64,000 nt of DNA from Symmetrospora coprosmae (lineage: Eukaryota > Basidiomycota > Cystobasidiomycetes > Symmetrosporaceae): positions 248,001-312,000 of the forward strand of contig VUYT01000003.1 of the NCBI GenBank assembly GCA_008802785.1, given 5' to 3'. Of the stretch, positions 1 to 11,435 are shown one piece after another. Every line of letters starts with the position of its first letter. Within the stretch, counting starts at the first letter, position 1. The notes beneath the pieces are model-generated. The model did not search any database. It saw nothing but the letters and a program-made list of their open reading frames with translations, and had not been told where the DNA came from. The position numbers and the translations under genes are program-made.

Positions 1-653
1 CCTCCTCATCGTCGACAGCATCCTCGCCCTCTTCCGCGTCGACTACAGCGGCCGAGGCGAGCTGTCGGAGCGCCAGCAGAAGCTCAACCAGATGCTGTCG
101 CGCCTCACGCGCATCAGCGAGGAGTTCAACGTGGCCGTCTTCATCACCAATCAAGTGCAGGCCGACCCGGGCGCGGCGGCCATGTTTGTGGGTCGCTGTC
201 CTCCGGGTGTGCGCGCGCATCGATAGAAGTGCTGATGCGCCCGTTCTGTGCTGTCCGTCCAGGCTGCTGCTGCCAAGGCTGTCGGAGGGCATGGTGAGTC
301 TGCATCCTTCTTCTCCCTTCCACTCACTCCCCGACTAACTCCTCGATCCTCCCCAACAGTCCTGGCACACGCATCCGCCACTCGCGTCTACCTCAGAAAA
401 GGCCGTGGGGAGGAGCGAGTTGCCAAGATCCACGACAGGTAGGGCTGTTCATCAATCGGCTGCGACTGTAGATACTCGAGCTGAGACCGTCTGGCATTGC
501 GCTTCCAGCCCGAACGTTCCCGAAGGGTGGGTGATTTCGATGCTACTAGCCCCGCCCGTTAGCGTTTGCTGAAACCACTTGCTTCTCTGCGCACAATCCC
601 ACTACAGCGAAGCGAGCTACAAGCTCACAGCCGGAGGTGTCGAAGATGCCTAG
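1..653 (+). CDS. dmc1: DMC1 meiotic recombinase, 3' part
   Basis: C-terminal part of a RecA/RAD51-family strand-exchange ATPase that acts in meiotic recombination. The window opens inside the gene, in the Walker B strand (LLIVDS). It continues through [12 protein letters not shown] and [10 protein letters not shown], loop 2, then [12 protein letters not shown] and [14 protein letters not shown]. The ERQQKL...[13 protein letters not shown] wording and the lack of the RAD51-type ARQMHLAKFL stretch favour DMC1 over RAD51. Exons joined in phase are 1-187, 263-293, 360-438, 509-526 and 608-653, ending ...TAGGVEDA-stop. The 5' part and the Walker A motif lie outside the window. The assignment is firm at family level and good at paralogue level. 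Confidence 0.92.
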
Positions 654-881
654 CCACTCGACCATGCTTTGCTGGCGCTGCTGCCAATAACAGACGGACG
701 ACTAGAGTGCGAGGAGGAGAAGCGAGACAGTGTAGCATATAGGCGCATGGAACGTTGAGAACTCAGCCAGCGCGGTCAAGCGAAGAAGCTGTTCACGGGT
801 GATAAGTTGTAGGCCTAAGTTGTAAGATAGCTGCATCTGACCTTAAGCCTAGTACACCGAAACTGCAAGCAGGGTCACAGC

Positions 882-2728
882 TCAACTCAGGTAGCACGAG
901 TTCGTCCCTTCGCTGTAGTGCCGCAGGTAATGCAGCAGCATGTCGCTCCAGAGCCAGTTGGCAGCGGCTGGCAGAATAGAGGGTGGATCTAGTCAGCTAA
1001 TGAATCATCTCGTCTGACGCGCAGAGAAACTCACAGCCTTCGCGATAATGGATGGCATCGTCTAGAGGTGCAGATGAGTCTGAGATATGATGGTCTTTGA
1101 TATACGGCACCATCAAAGGCGCACAACTCACACATGTCCTGCTCGCCGATGAGCTTTTCCGCCCCTGCACCACGAGGCGAGATCCATCTTCAGTCAAATA
1201 TGATCCATTCCAGCCAGCTACTATCCACGTGCCACACCCACACAAAAAGATGGGCACCTGCACGCTGCGCATAGCCGCAATCGCCGCTTCGCGTATATTG
1301 TAGACGATGGCGTTCGTGTTCTTGTTCTGGTACGTTTCCGGCCTGAACATCAGTCCCGCATGTGGGAACTCTGCGCGAAGGAAGCGGACCATGTCGCGCA
1401 GGCGCGTCTGGTAGTACGCGTACGCCTGCAGAGGCAGCAGGGGGACGAGCTTGTCCTTGGGCGCTTGGTGCTGCTTGGAAGCGGAGACGTCCTCTGTGGG
1501 CTGGAAGATGGCAGAGAGCGAGCGCTGATCCCACGTTCCCGAGGCTGCGATGCGGTCGGAGCGGATCAGATAAGCTTGACCAAGGCGTTCTGGCACGGGA
1601 TCGGCAGGTGCGCAATGCGAGCGCACTGACCGAGAATGATGTAGTGTGGGGCGCGCCCGCTGGCTCGGACCCGAGGCAGGTAGTCGCTCTTCATCTTCTC
1701 CTCGAATGTGTAGTCCTTGCCGTCGACGCGGTAGTGCTCCCTCACGCCGCCGTGGAACCAGATCTCGACGGTGAAATCGAGGTCCTGTCATCTCCGTCCG
1801 CATCAGCTGCGCGCATGGTACGCGACCGACAGAGCCGATGTGGAATGCGGGCCGCACCCGGAAGTGGCAGCTCGAGTACCCGTGCAGGTCAATCGTGAGC
1901 TCTGACTCGCCGAGCCCGAGCGTTTTGCACATGCTGGCCATTGCGTTCCGGTCCAGGCTGCACCCGGCAATGGCGACTTTCTTGCCTCGGACAAAGTCCA
2001 GGGCATCGACCCCCTCCAAGTCTGCGGACCTCTGCCGCGCCTCTTTCCGCGCGAGCATGGCGAGACTCAGAGAGGGCGGAGCGAGCGCCAGCGCCTGGTC
2101 CGGCACGTCGTCGACCGAAAAGCGCCCGCCGACGGTGCGGAAGTCGACAGAGTCATCTCGCTCGAGGTGCGACGCCGTACCAAAGGGGATCCATCGGGCC
2201 ATTGTGCGGTTTGTGGAGCGCCAGAGGACTGCGCAACCTTGCGTTAGTTCGTGCTGCGCTTGAGAGGACCGCTACAGTAGGGTAGGAGAGTATAAGGAGC
2301 CCAGCTCACATCCGGGCTGAACATATGGGTCCGGACATTGTGCTGTTGAGGAGACGAGCGGAGTGGAGGCGAGTGCTTGCCGGATGGCGGCGAGACCGTC
2401 GACATGCTGCATCTGTTGGCAGGAGTTGGTCAGCTGTCCTCATCATTGGCTTGCAGCAGTGACCGAGCCATCGCAGACGCACAAGGAGCATCATCGCAAG
2501 GACGGTCGAAACGGACGTGGCCAGGAACCAGGCTCTGCCAGAGTGGCGCTTCTGCTTCAAGTTGCAGACATTGGGGGCGCTGGGCGGTACAGCTGCCCCG
2601 GTCTCCGAAGAGTTGCTATCGAACGAGTCGTCTGGTGACTCTGACACCAAGCTCGGGGTGCTGTCGGTATAGGCAGGCAGAGGGAGATAGCCCTGGTGCT
2701 GCGATGGGGTGGTGCGAGATTGCTGCAT
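882..2728 (-). CDS. Type II membrane PC-esterase/GDSL-like protein
   Basis: Eight exons join in phase: 2483-2728, 2310-2412, 1831-2228, 1631-1784, 1244-1574, 1132-1187, 1035-1061 and 882-967. The product has a short Ser/Pro-rich cytosolic N-terminus, one transmembrane helix near residues 67-82 (WFLATSVSTVLAMMLL) and a lumenal domain. That domain contains GKKVAIAGCSLDRNAM, a histidine-rich middle (EIWFHGG), and a C-terminal DAIHYREG followed by NWLWSDMLLHYL. This order resembles the PMR5/Cas1p-type SGNH/PC-esterase families, which modify cell-wall or capsule glycans in the Golgi. The usual GDS is GCS here, while the D-x-x-H block is present. An in-frame ATG further upstream (2884) is possible. 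The 46-base intron 3 is short but restores the reading frame. The substrate is unknown. Confidence 0.72.
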
Positions 2729-3317
2729 CGGATCGGATAGTCTGCGCGAGTGACCAAGGAGGGAAGCTTGAACCGAGAGCGCGAGAGGAAGAGGGAGAGA
2801 GGGGAGAGAGAGAGAGTGCGCGCTGAGAGCCAGCGTAGATGTCGTTCCGGCTAGGGATGTCTGTCGTGGAGGAAGCTCCTGCACACCAGGGGAGGTTTGG
2901 ATGTTTGCGGCGGAGGGAAACGCGGCCCTCTGTTTGTTGCCCTTTGTCGAAACCCATTCGCGCGCGTGGACATTCTTTCCTCTGGCCTGGACGACGCTAG
3001 TATGCTATGTGAGTGTGTCATTCCATTCTTGACTTGGCTCGTGCCTGCCTGCCCTTGTCACGGCCCTGTGAGTCTGAGCTTGTTGCCTGCAGGACGAGCT
3101 GGGGAGAAGGGCGAGCTGCATTGCAGTAATGTCATAGTGTATTGCATTCACCGTAGTACACGTTCAACCTGTCTGCTATGCCATGCAATGGATGTGGGAG
3201 AAGGCGAAGAAGCTCCTCCTCCGAGTCCATCGCCGCCTTCACGTGCAGACAACTGTACTCGTACGGACGGACGCGACAGCATCCCTGCATCTTCGCAATT
3301 GAGCACATCTGTCAAAT
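2729..3317. other. Divergent intergenic region, no gene seen
   Basis: About 590 bases separate the esterase-like gene (minus) from the CAF-1 gene (plus). The ORFs here have no recognisable protein features. It most likely holds the two promoters and 5' leaders; I see no clear TATA box. Confidence 0.5.
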
Positions 3318-6300
3318 ATGAGATACGACACCATCTTCATCCGATGGCACGATACAATGTAGGAGTGGAGCTCCCTCTCCCTGCCGTGCGGCCAGCGAGC
3401 GACGCGCTGAGCCGAGCCGGGCGACGACGCAACCCACCCGCATACAGGCCCATGTACAGCGTAGACGCGCAGCCGTTCCAGGCAGACGCCTACAAGCGCA
3501 GGCTCAATCCATACCAGCGCACAGCTGACAATGTGCAGGACGGGGATGGACGCCTGTACCGCATCGCAACGAGCGGGGGCGACAAGGATGTCCGGGTGCG
3601 TCCGAGTCGCCTGCCTTCACACTTCGCGCGGCATAGCGACGGAGGAAAACGCGCTGACGCCGACGCTGACGGGACCATCGATTCACTCGACTCGGCTTGC
3701 AGATCTGGCTCGTCATCCCTGATCCACCGCTGGCCACCGGGGCCAGTGGAAGCGGCAGCGCGACCTCGGCCTCTGGCTCTGTGAACGGCGCGTCAACGTT
3801 GGTGTCGACGTCAAGCAAGGGCAAGGCACCCGCACCACGCTTTGGGAAAGCCAAAGTAGAGTTCCTCGCGACGCTGGATCAGCATACGCTCAACGTCAAC
3901 ACGGTCCGCTTCTCGCCCTCGGGTGCGTGCTTGCTTGCTGGCTTGCTTGGCTTTGGAATTGCTTGCCTCATTGTACAATGCGGCTCGTCCAGCTGACGCG
4001 TGTCTGCACGGATGCGACGCCAAACGACACAGGCAACCTGCTTGCAACTGCAGGAGACGGTGAGCTAGATATGTCCGATGTATTCCGAGTCGACAGTAGA
4101 GCCCGCCCTCGGAAAGCTGACGTAGCGCCACGCCCGACCGACGCCTCCGCCGACCCTCCTGACCTGCAGACGCCGGCACGTCTGGCATCTTTATCTGGCG
4201 CCTCTCGCCCCACGCGCCGACTGCGAGTTTTGGAAGTACCCGGAGCGAGGACCAGGAGTTTGCCAAGGAGAAGTGGACGAGCATCAAGCTCATCAAGTGA
4301 GTGGCGCGCAGTCCGAGGGCTGCGGCACGCTGTCGACGTAGTGCTCATCCTGCCACAAGGCTCTGACCAATCGCGTGTCTTCGCGTCCCGCACAGAGCAA
4401 AGGCCGACGAGATCTACGACCTGTGCTGGAGCCCGTGCGGCAATTACATCCTTGCAGGCGGGACCGACAACGCCGCTCGCATCTATCGGGTCGACGACGG
4501 TGCGGGCTCCTTCCCTTTGCGCCTTGCTTGCTTCCTCTGGAGCTGTTGGCGCGCTTCTCTCCGCTGACGTTGATGCGCTCCCTTCGGACCCGGCGTGTGC
4601 AGGCGTCTGCGTGGCCGAGCTCACAGACCACAAGAACTGGGTGCAGGGCGTGGCGTGGGATCCGCTTGGGAGATTCATTGCAACGCAGGGCAAGGACAGG
4701 TGCGGCCCTTTCATGGACGCCTGTTACCGCGCTGCGCTGCGCATGTCGCAAAACTGTGCTGATCCTTCCAGCCCGAATTTGCCGTCTTGCAGAATGATGC
4801 ACGTCTACTCCGTCGATACGACTTCGAACCCAGACGAGATCGCCGTCAAGCTCGTCAGCAAGCACTCGCGCATCACGCTCCCTTCCTCGTCTACAACCAG
4901 CGCATCCACCTCCTCGAGCTCCAAACAGTCCGCAGCCGGTGCGCCCCGCTCGCACCTCATGTACGGGGACGAAGAGTCGACCCCTTTCTTCCGCCGGCTG
5001 GCGTTCAGCACGGACGGGGCTCTGCTCGTCACGCCGGCGGGGATCATCGAGAACGGCGGTTCCTCTACCAGCGCGGCATCCACATCCGCATCCACTTCTG
5101 CAGGGGCCTCACTAGGCAGCACGAGCACGCCCTCTGCGCACATCAAGAAGTTCCGCGCGCTCGCTGGCGCCTCTTCCGGAGCAGAGAAGGACAAGGAGAA
5201 GGAGAAAGAGAGGAAGCCGGCGTCCTCGTCTCTGTCGGGAATGAAGCAGGACACGCTGTCCAAAGCCGGCGTATCGACGACGGCACCTACCGTCTTCCTG
5301 TTTGCGCGCGGGCAGTTTGAAGAAGGTGCGAGCGGGTCGGGGTCGGCGACGGGGACGGGATACGCGCGGGCGCAGACGCAGACACAGTCGCAGCAGCAAA
5401 ACCAGAATCCAGTGGCGCATCTGCCGGGACACAAGAGCAGCAGCATTGTCGTGCGCTTCAACCCGGTGCTGTGGGAGCCGAGGGGAGGCAAGCGCGATGC
5501 GGCAGTGGCGAGTCTGAATGGGAGAGAGCAGATTGGTACCGGCAAGGCAAAGGGCAAGGGCAAGGCGCGCGCGGACCCCGGGGACGCGGAAGGGCCGGTA
5601 ACAGGGCAGACACAAACGAGCACGAGCACGAGCACGAGCACGGGCATCGAGGTGGACACGGACTCGGATCTGCAGGGAGAAGTGGAGGCGGAGGGCGGGA
5701 CTCGAGGCGAGACCGGGACTCGAGGCGAGACGAGCCGGAGTGTCGAGCAGGTGGTGTCGAATTCGAATGACACGGGGCACGGCGAGCAGGACAAGCACGA
5801 GATGGACATCGACGGCCAGAATGGGCTCGATGCAGGCGAGACGGGCACAGTGGCAAGCGGCACCGGCACCGGTACCAATGGCAACGGCAACGGCGGACGG
5901 CACGCGGAGAGCAGCGGCAGCGGCAGCGGCATCTTCAAGCTCGAGAAGCGCAGCATCTACGCGCTCGCGACGCACGAGAGCATTCTCATCTACGACACGG
6001 AGCAGGCTGCGCCCATCTGCATGCTGGGTGGGCTGCACTTTGGGACCTACACGGATCTGGCGTGGTGCGTCCTGTGTCTCTCTTCCTCCCCTCTCTCTCT
6101 GTGGCGAGTAGGCAGGGCACCTGGGCTGACGCAGGCCCCACTTTCTGCTTTGCACTGTCCCCTCTGGGGCGCGGGCTTGTTGTTGTTTCTAGGACGGGCG
6201 ACGGCCGCTCGCTCATTGTCACTTCGTCGGACGGGTACGCCAGCGTCTTCAGCTTTGAAGAGGGCGAGCTTGGGACGCGCTGCCCGGACGAGGTGCAGCC

Positions 6301-6769
6301 TGGAGCAGCTGCAGCTGCAGCTGCTGCGGCTGGGACGCGCGGGCTTTCGGTGTTTGAGAGCAAGCTGCCTTCGTTCGGCACTGGTGGGAACGGGACAGAG
6401 CAGAGCGCGAGCGCTGTCGCTGGCGCTGTTCACCAGCTATCGCCGGACAAGGTGTCCCAGCAGCAGCGGCAGCCAACGACGGCGCAGCAGACGAACGGCC
6501 AGCCGGACATTGTCGTCATTGGAAGCAGCCCGGCGCATGCAGCGCCTCAGGCTGGGCCGAGTCGACCGGATGGCCCCGCCAAGAGGCCCTTTGCGGATGG
6601 TGGCGCCGACGAGGACGAAGAGGTCGTCTTTGTCGTCGAGAAAGACGCGGGAGTCACGGGCACATTGGCAGGGGCTAAGCAGGCGCAGGCGCAAGGGACA
6701 GACGGCAAGAAGGTCAAGAAGCGCGCCGCTCTGACGTTCGTTGGGGCGCTGGGCGCGGGACCTGCGTGA
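3318..6769 (+). CDS. cac2: Chromatin assembly factor 1 p60 subunit, WD40 (CAC2/CHAF1B)
   Basis: WD40-propeller subunit of CAF-1, which deposits H3-H4 behind replication forks. Nine exons join in phase to 870 codons plus stop: 3318-3358, 3448-3595, 3703-3922, 4033-4059, 4170-4296, 4396-4499, 4603-4699, 4793-6064 and 6193-6769. The start was chosen because MRYDTIFIRWHD, PMYSVDAQPF and GGDKDVRIW match the family N-terminus. Later blocks are HTLNVNTVRFSPSGNLLATAG, IYDLCWSPCGNYILAG, NWVQGVAWDPLGRFIAT, FFRRLAFSTDG and SIYALATHESILIYDTEQ. The large exon 8 contains a low-complexity insertion (Ser/Thr/Gly, Lys/Glu) of about 250 residues between blades, longer than in animal homologues. The C-terminus is acidic and Ala-rich. 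Confidence 0.93.
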
Positions 6770-7279
6770 GGGACCTGCGTGAGAGGTAGCCCGGGGAGGC
6801 GCGCTGCCTGTCTGAAGATCTGGGAAGAGGTAAAGTACGAGAAGGATGGCAAGACGCGACAATGAGGAGAGGGAAAGCGATGCGGCGGTCGCGGAGGATC
6901 GATGAGAACACGGGCCGCTGGGAGAGTTTCGCTCTTCCAGCGGGAGGACGTCCTCGGTGGCGGAGGGCTGCATGTGAGCGGCCCTGGAGCTGCAACAGCA
7001 AGAGAATGCGGGCAGGGAAGAGACGCACAGAGCAGTGTTTTTGAGTGGAGCCTGTGCATGGGGCGACGAATGTGCTGTAACCATACTGTACATCATCTTG
7101 GATGATGGTTGCCTTGCGATCGTCCTCCCCTCTCTCCTCGTTCGGCATGCTGCGTGCTGTGCCTCTGCCCCCGCCTCTGCCTCTGCCCTTCGCCGTGTAG
7201 GGATTTCGCCTGGTTGACGCTCCTCCTCCTCATTGACAGCATCATCCACACATCGACACATCGACATCGCATCACCACC
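6770..7279. other. Intergenic region between CAC2 and the SUR7-like gene
   Basis: About 510 bases of CAC2 3' flank and promoter of the next gene. A pyrimidine-rich stretch (about 7125-7200) lies upstream of the SUR7-like start. No ORF here has protein-like features. Confidence 0.5.
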
Positions 7280-9013
7280 ATGTGGAACACTGACCCCGAC
7301 ACGCACCGCTCAGTCCGGTCAGTCGTCTTCCTTCACCCCATCTGGGATGACGGCCACGCGCTGACGGCCTCCCCCCGTTCTCGCTTGTTTGGATGGATGG
7401 ATGGATGGATGGATGGATGGATGGATCCTCGCTCGCCCAGGTCTCCCGGTGCGTCTACACGGCCAGCTCAGCTCAGCACAGCTCGCAGACAACATACTGA
7501 CAATCAGTCCATGCTACAATGTAACGCGCAGCCTTCTTCGGACCCGTGACGCTCTCGGCTGCGCTGCTGTGAGTATCGCAACGGGTCCTGGTCCTGGTGC
7601 GCCCGGCCCGCCAAGGCCCTCCTCGTGCAATGGCTGCTAACGGGCAGGACGGCGGGCATCGGTCATGGACACTCGCCCAAGCGCTGACTTGTTCCCGGTC
7701 ACCCACCTTTGCAGCACTGTCTCGCTCTTCTCGACCCCAATCTGGTCACAGTTCGGATGGCTCGAAGCTAGGGCTGCAAATACGTGAGAGCGGCAGCGCC
7801 CTTCGCCCCCGCTTGCTCCGTCTGAGCTGCCCTGCTCATGCGAAAATGCCCTCTCTCCGCTTGCTGTGCGTGTTTGTGCACGCAGCACCCTCCTCGTCGG
7901 AGCCTACGGTGCCTGCATCAAGCTCAATGTGAGTCTGCCTCAACACGGCCGGGGGAAGGGATGTTCCCCCTGGCTCTTCTGCTTGGAAAGCACAGGCCGC
8001 CCGGACCGTCCGCTGATGTACTGCTGTCGAACCCGCTTTCTCTCCCTTATCGCACAGAACGACACTGGCGTCATTGGCCCGACCCGGTGGTGCTCGTCCA
8101 CTAACTTTGGATACCGCTTGAACATCAACCTGAATGACACAACAACCTTTCAGAACTGGGTGCGTCCGCAGCGACAAGCCTTACCGCCTCTGAGCGCCGG
8201 CTAATGCAAGCTCTATCGCTGGATGATTGGCAGCCCACCGGCAGCTCCGACGACAACGTCATCCTCGGCCTCATTCCCCAGCCCGACACGCTCGCCGTGC
8301 GCGAAATCATCACCTCTGGCAAGTCGACCCTGCAGATCTTCCACATCATTGCGGCCATCGCCGCGCTGCTGTGCGTCGCCTCGCTCATCGCCCCCGCCAA
8401 ATGGTTCAACAAGGGCAAGGGCACGCTGGCCAACTTCCAACGCTCCGGAATTCTCACCATCATCCTCGGCGGCATTGCCTTTGTCATGGCTTGGATCGCA
8501 TTCGCCGTCGTCCTCATTAATATTCTCGGCGGAAAGAGCGCCCTGAACGACATTCCGGGCATTTCGGCAAACTGGCCCGGCTCCGCTGCCCACTGGGTGC
8601 GTCCGGGCTGCGTGCCTAGTTGCCATTCTGGGATCTCTCCGCTGACTGTCCCCTGTTCCCCTCGCCGCTCACTCGGAACCCCTCTTTCGCGTGACCCCTT
8701 CAAATCTCAATATGCGCCCCCACAGTTCATCCTGCCGTCTGCCATCCTCTACATTCCGCCCTTCTGCACCGTCCTACTGCCCACGTACGTGCGCCCGGCA
8801 GATCAGGATGACGCAGACGCGCCCATGCCCTTGAACCAGGGTGCGTTCGCCAAGATGGACGACAACGACTCGCTCCCGGGCACCCCGAGCTACGCGGGAA
8901 GCATCAACAAGGCACCGCCCGGCATCTTCAACGGAAGCCCGGCGAGCAACTACCCAACAATGACGAACGCAGAGATGGAGCGCCGTGGCATCCAGAACAT
9001 GCGCACCAACTAA
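7280..9013 (+). CDS. SUR7/PalI-like four-helix plasma-membrane protein
   Basis: Eight exons join in phase to 315 codons plus stop: 7280-7317, 7441-7448, 7532-7568, 7715-7783, 7886-7928, 8058-8159, 8234-8596 and 8726-9013. The product has a short N-terminus, a first hydrophobic segment (FFGPVTLSAALLTVSLF) and an extracellular loop with GVIGPTRWCSS. Three further helices follow (IFHIIAAIAALLCVASLIA, ILTIILGGIAFVMAWIAF, ILPSAILYIPPFCTVLLP), then a polar cytosolic tail. This topology matches fungal SUR7/PalI (Rim9) proteins of eisosomes or ambient-pH sensing. Exon 2 is only 8 bases but is the simplest choice that keeps phase, so the N-terminal model is less certain than the rest. Confidence 0.75.
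7391..7426. repeat. (GGAT)n microsatellite
   Basis: Nine perfect GGAT units lie inside the first intron of the SUR7-like gene, 14 bases before its proposed 8-base exon. Confidence 0.95.
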
Positions 9014-9592
9014 AGAGAGGAAGCAGCAGGAGACGACTACCGGCTTTCTGCAACCCCTCCTGTCAGCTTCCGCCCGATCTCCATTTGACACACGGACTAT
9101 CTTGAAACATCGCACGACCCTTTTCAACCGCCTCGCTTGCCGCACAGCAACGGCAGCGCACGATCATTTTGCCCCACCACAGTACGACTAGAGACGCCCC
9201 ATCTGCCACTCCGCCTCGCCTCAGCTCCTATACCCCTGCTGGTCGTGCTCGGGCCACTAGGAGACGACGCTGCTCTCTCTCTCTTTCCCCGCAGCCGCAA
9301 TGAAGGCGGCTGCTGCCCCTTCCGTCGGAATGCCCGGCAAACATGCAGCTGCTCCTTCATCACGTTTAGCCCCGATCTCCGCCCTAGAATAGTCCGCACG
9401 TTCATTTCAGTCGGGCTCGTGCCGCACCTGCTGTCCATCAGTATGTAATCCTGTACAAAACCTCGTCAATGCTGACTATTTCAGAGATCGCTTGGCCATG
9501 TGAGACGATGGTCCAGGGTTCGGTGAGAGTGCATCGACTCGAAGAACCACGGCTGGCTACAATGACCTGATATCAATACCGAGCATCGCCAA
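9014..9592. other. Convergent intergenic region, no gene seen
   Basis: About 580 bases lie between the stop of the SUR7-like gene and the stop of array gene A. No coding feature is recognised; it probably holds two 3' ends. Confidence 0.5.
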
Positions 9593-11088
9593 TCACGTCC
9601 TGCGCGACAGAAAGCGGCGAGCCCAGTCGCCTTTCCCGAGTGCGCCGTCCTGATCAGTGGGGACAGCGAGTCGGGCATCCTCACCCTCCATTTGCTCTGT
9701 CTCTGTCAAGGCGTTTACGGACGCGAGTGACGACCGGCCACTGTTGAGACTGAATTGTCGGAGGGGAACAGTCCTCGCTGCGCGGGCGTGGTACCATTCT
9801 GTCGAGACTGCCGTGACCGCGCTCAAGGTCCTCGGTCCAGGTGCCCGTCCAGAGCGAGGCGGCGTGCTGCTGCTATACTGCTCCAGCTGATCTGGACTGA
9901 GCCGTATCGAGGGGTGCGCCATAGCAGCGGGAGTGGGCAGGACGACGTGCGAGTCGGCACTAGTTGCTTCGGCCGAGTAGGTAGACGAGGCTGAGATCGA
10001 AGAGGCGTCCGACAGTCGAGATCGCCCTGTACGCGCACCTTCACTTCCTGTCTTTGGCGTCACGGCGGACGCGTCGACGCCAACGAACGAGAAGCGGGAC
10101 TGGACCCACCCGGATTGCGTCTCTGAGGGTGGCCGCGCGGCCTTCTCGGTGACCGCACCGGCCTCTGCGTCTGGCTGTCGGTCCAGCTCCCGGTGCGGTT
10201 TGGCGTGCGACAAGAGCTGGCGCCGCGCATCGGAGTACCGCTTCCTCAGGCTTGCGTAAAGGAAGGCGAGGACGAGGACGACGATGAGGCTAATTGCGAG
10301 GAGGGACGCGAGCACCGACTCGACCACTTTGTCCTTGTGCGGCTGCCGTGCGTCCCGAAAGCTGGAGAATGTCAAGCCCAAGGATCAGCCGGTGGTCCTG
10401 GACGCAGTCAAGGAGCGAAGCTGGTAGGAACATGAACATACGCAGAGGCCGTGCCTGCTTGCACCTGCCCATCCGGTCCGGCCGAGGGCGAAGGCAGAGA
10501 AAGCGACCTGTAACTTGACGTGCCGGAACCCGGAATACCAGCCTTGACGGTGTTGATGGAGCACGAAGCGACCTCCGACACCGAAGAGGTTACGACATTT
10601 GACGGGGCTGCAGCGATCGCACTGGTGTCGGCGCCTTGGAGTAGCTGCAGGCACCATGTATCGCTTTCGTTGCCGCCGACTCGTCCATTCGACAAGACGC
10701 GCATGGGCGCTTCGGAGACGACACTCCTGCCGGTGGCGTCTGTCACGCGGAAGTCAAGGCTGGCATTGACGGGCGCGGCGAGGGCTGCAAGTGAGGATCA
10801 GGACAGTCAGCGCTCGTCCCTATGCCTTCTAGGCATGCGTTCCGCAGAACGGAGCGGGGACAATTCACCAGTCCAGCTCCACTCGGTCCGCGCAAGGCCG
10901 TCCACCAGCTCTCGCGTCGTGTTGCCCTCCCGGTCTGCATCTGCACCGCTTGAGGGCGTCCAGGCAGCGTCAAGTGCGTAAGGCGCGCAGCCGCCTTGAA
11001 TCTTGAGAACCACGGGGGCGCAGGCCAAGGCGGAGCTTTCCACTCGGAGCTGCAGCGCAGCGGCCGTCTGGGCGGTGCAGGCTGACAT
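9593..11088 (-). CDS. Array gene A: single-pass membrane protein with GGC-PY ectodomain and RTVPL tail
   Basis: Three exons (10869-11088, 10442-10784, 9593-10361) join in phase to 443 codons plus stop. The N-terminal ectodomain has CAPVVLKIQGGCAPYALDAAW, then after the first intron APVNASLDFRVTDATGR and DTWCLQLL. A Ser/Thr-rich stalk, one transmembrane helix (ASLLAISLIVVLVLAFLYA, about residue 200) and a cytosolic tail follow. The tail carries STEWYHARAARTVPLR. The C-x-x-x-GG-x-PY...sl-F-x-D-x-G...WC pattern resembles the Kre9/Ser-Thr-rich ectodomains common in basidiomycete membrane proteins. No cleavable signal peptide is visible from the chosen start. It belongs to a four-member tandem array with B, C and D; function unknown. 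Confidence 0.8.
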
Positions 11089-11435
11089 GGCGCTGACGGC
11101 TCGCCGGAAGGGAGATTCGAGGCCGGGCAGGAAGTCCAGCTTCCTGCGGTGCTCTCCGCTCTGATCCAGCAGAGGGAAAAGGGTGTGCGGGCCTGACAAG
11201 TGCAAGCAAGGGCCCTGCCCACGCGCCTTGCGGTCCGGTAGGAAGCGCAAAGGTGGGATGACGGATGAGTGGAGCGAAGAAGAGAGAGCGATGCCGGGAG
11301 GAAGGAGCACTTCCGCCCGCTGTCGTCTCCTTGACGATCGACCGTCAAGTGGCTATGGTGGCAAAGGCCGTCCTGGCCAGCTGCGCGCTGGATGGACGGA
11401 CAGTTCAAGTGCATATATTGGTATGACAGGGCGCG
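11089..11435. other. Spacer between array genes A and B
   Basis: About 350 bases holding the presumed promoter of A and the 3' end of B. Nothing else is recognised. Confidence 0.5.

Noticed and set aside
1190-1615. Open frame overlapping the esterase-like gene on the same strand
   Set aside because: Shadow frame; the overlapping frame carries the family motifs and splices in phase.
4805-5956. Long minus-strand ORF (383 codons) opposite CAC2
   Set aside because: Low-complexity Ser/Pro/Leu translation of the repetitive CAC2 exon on the other strand; high GC keeps it open.
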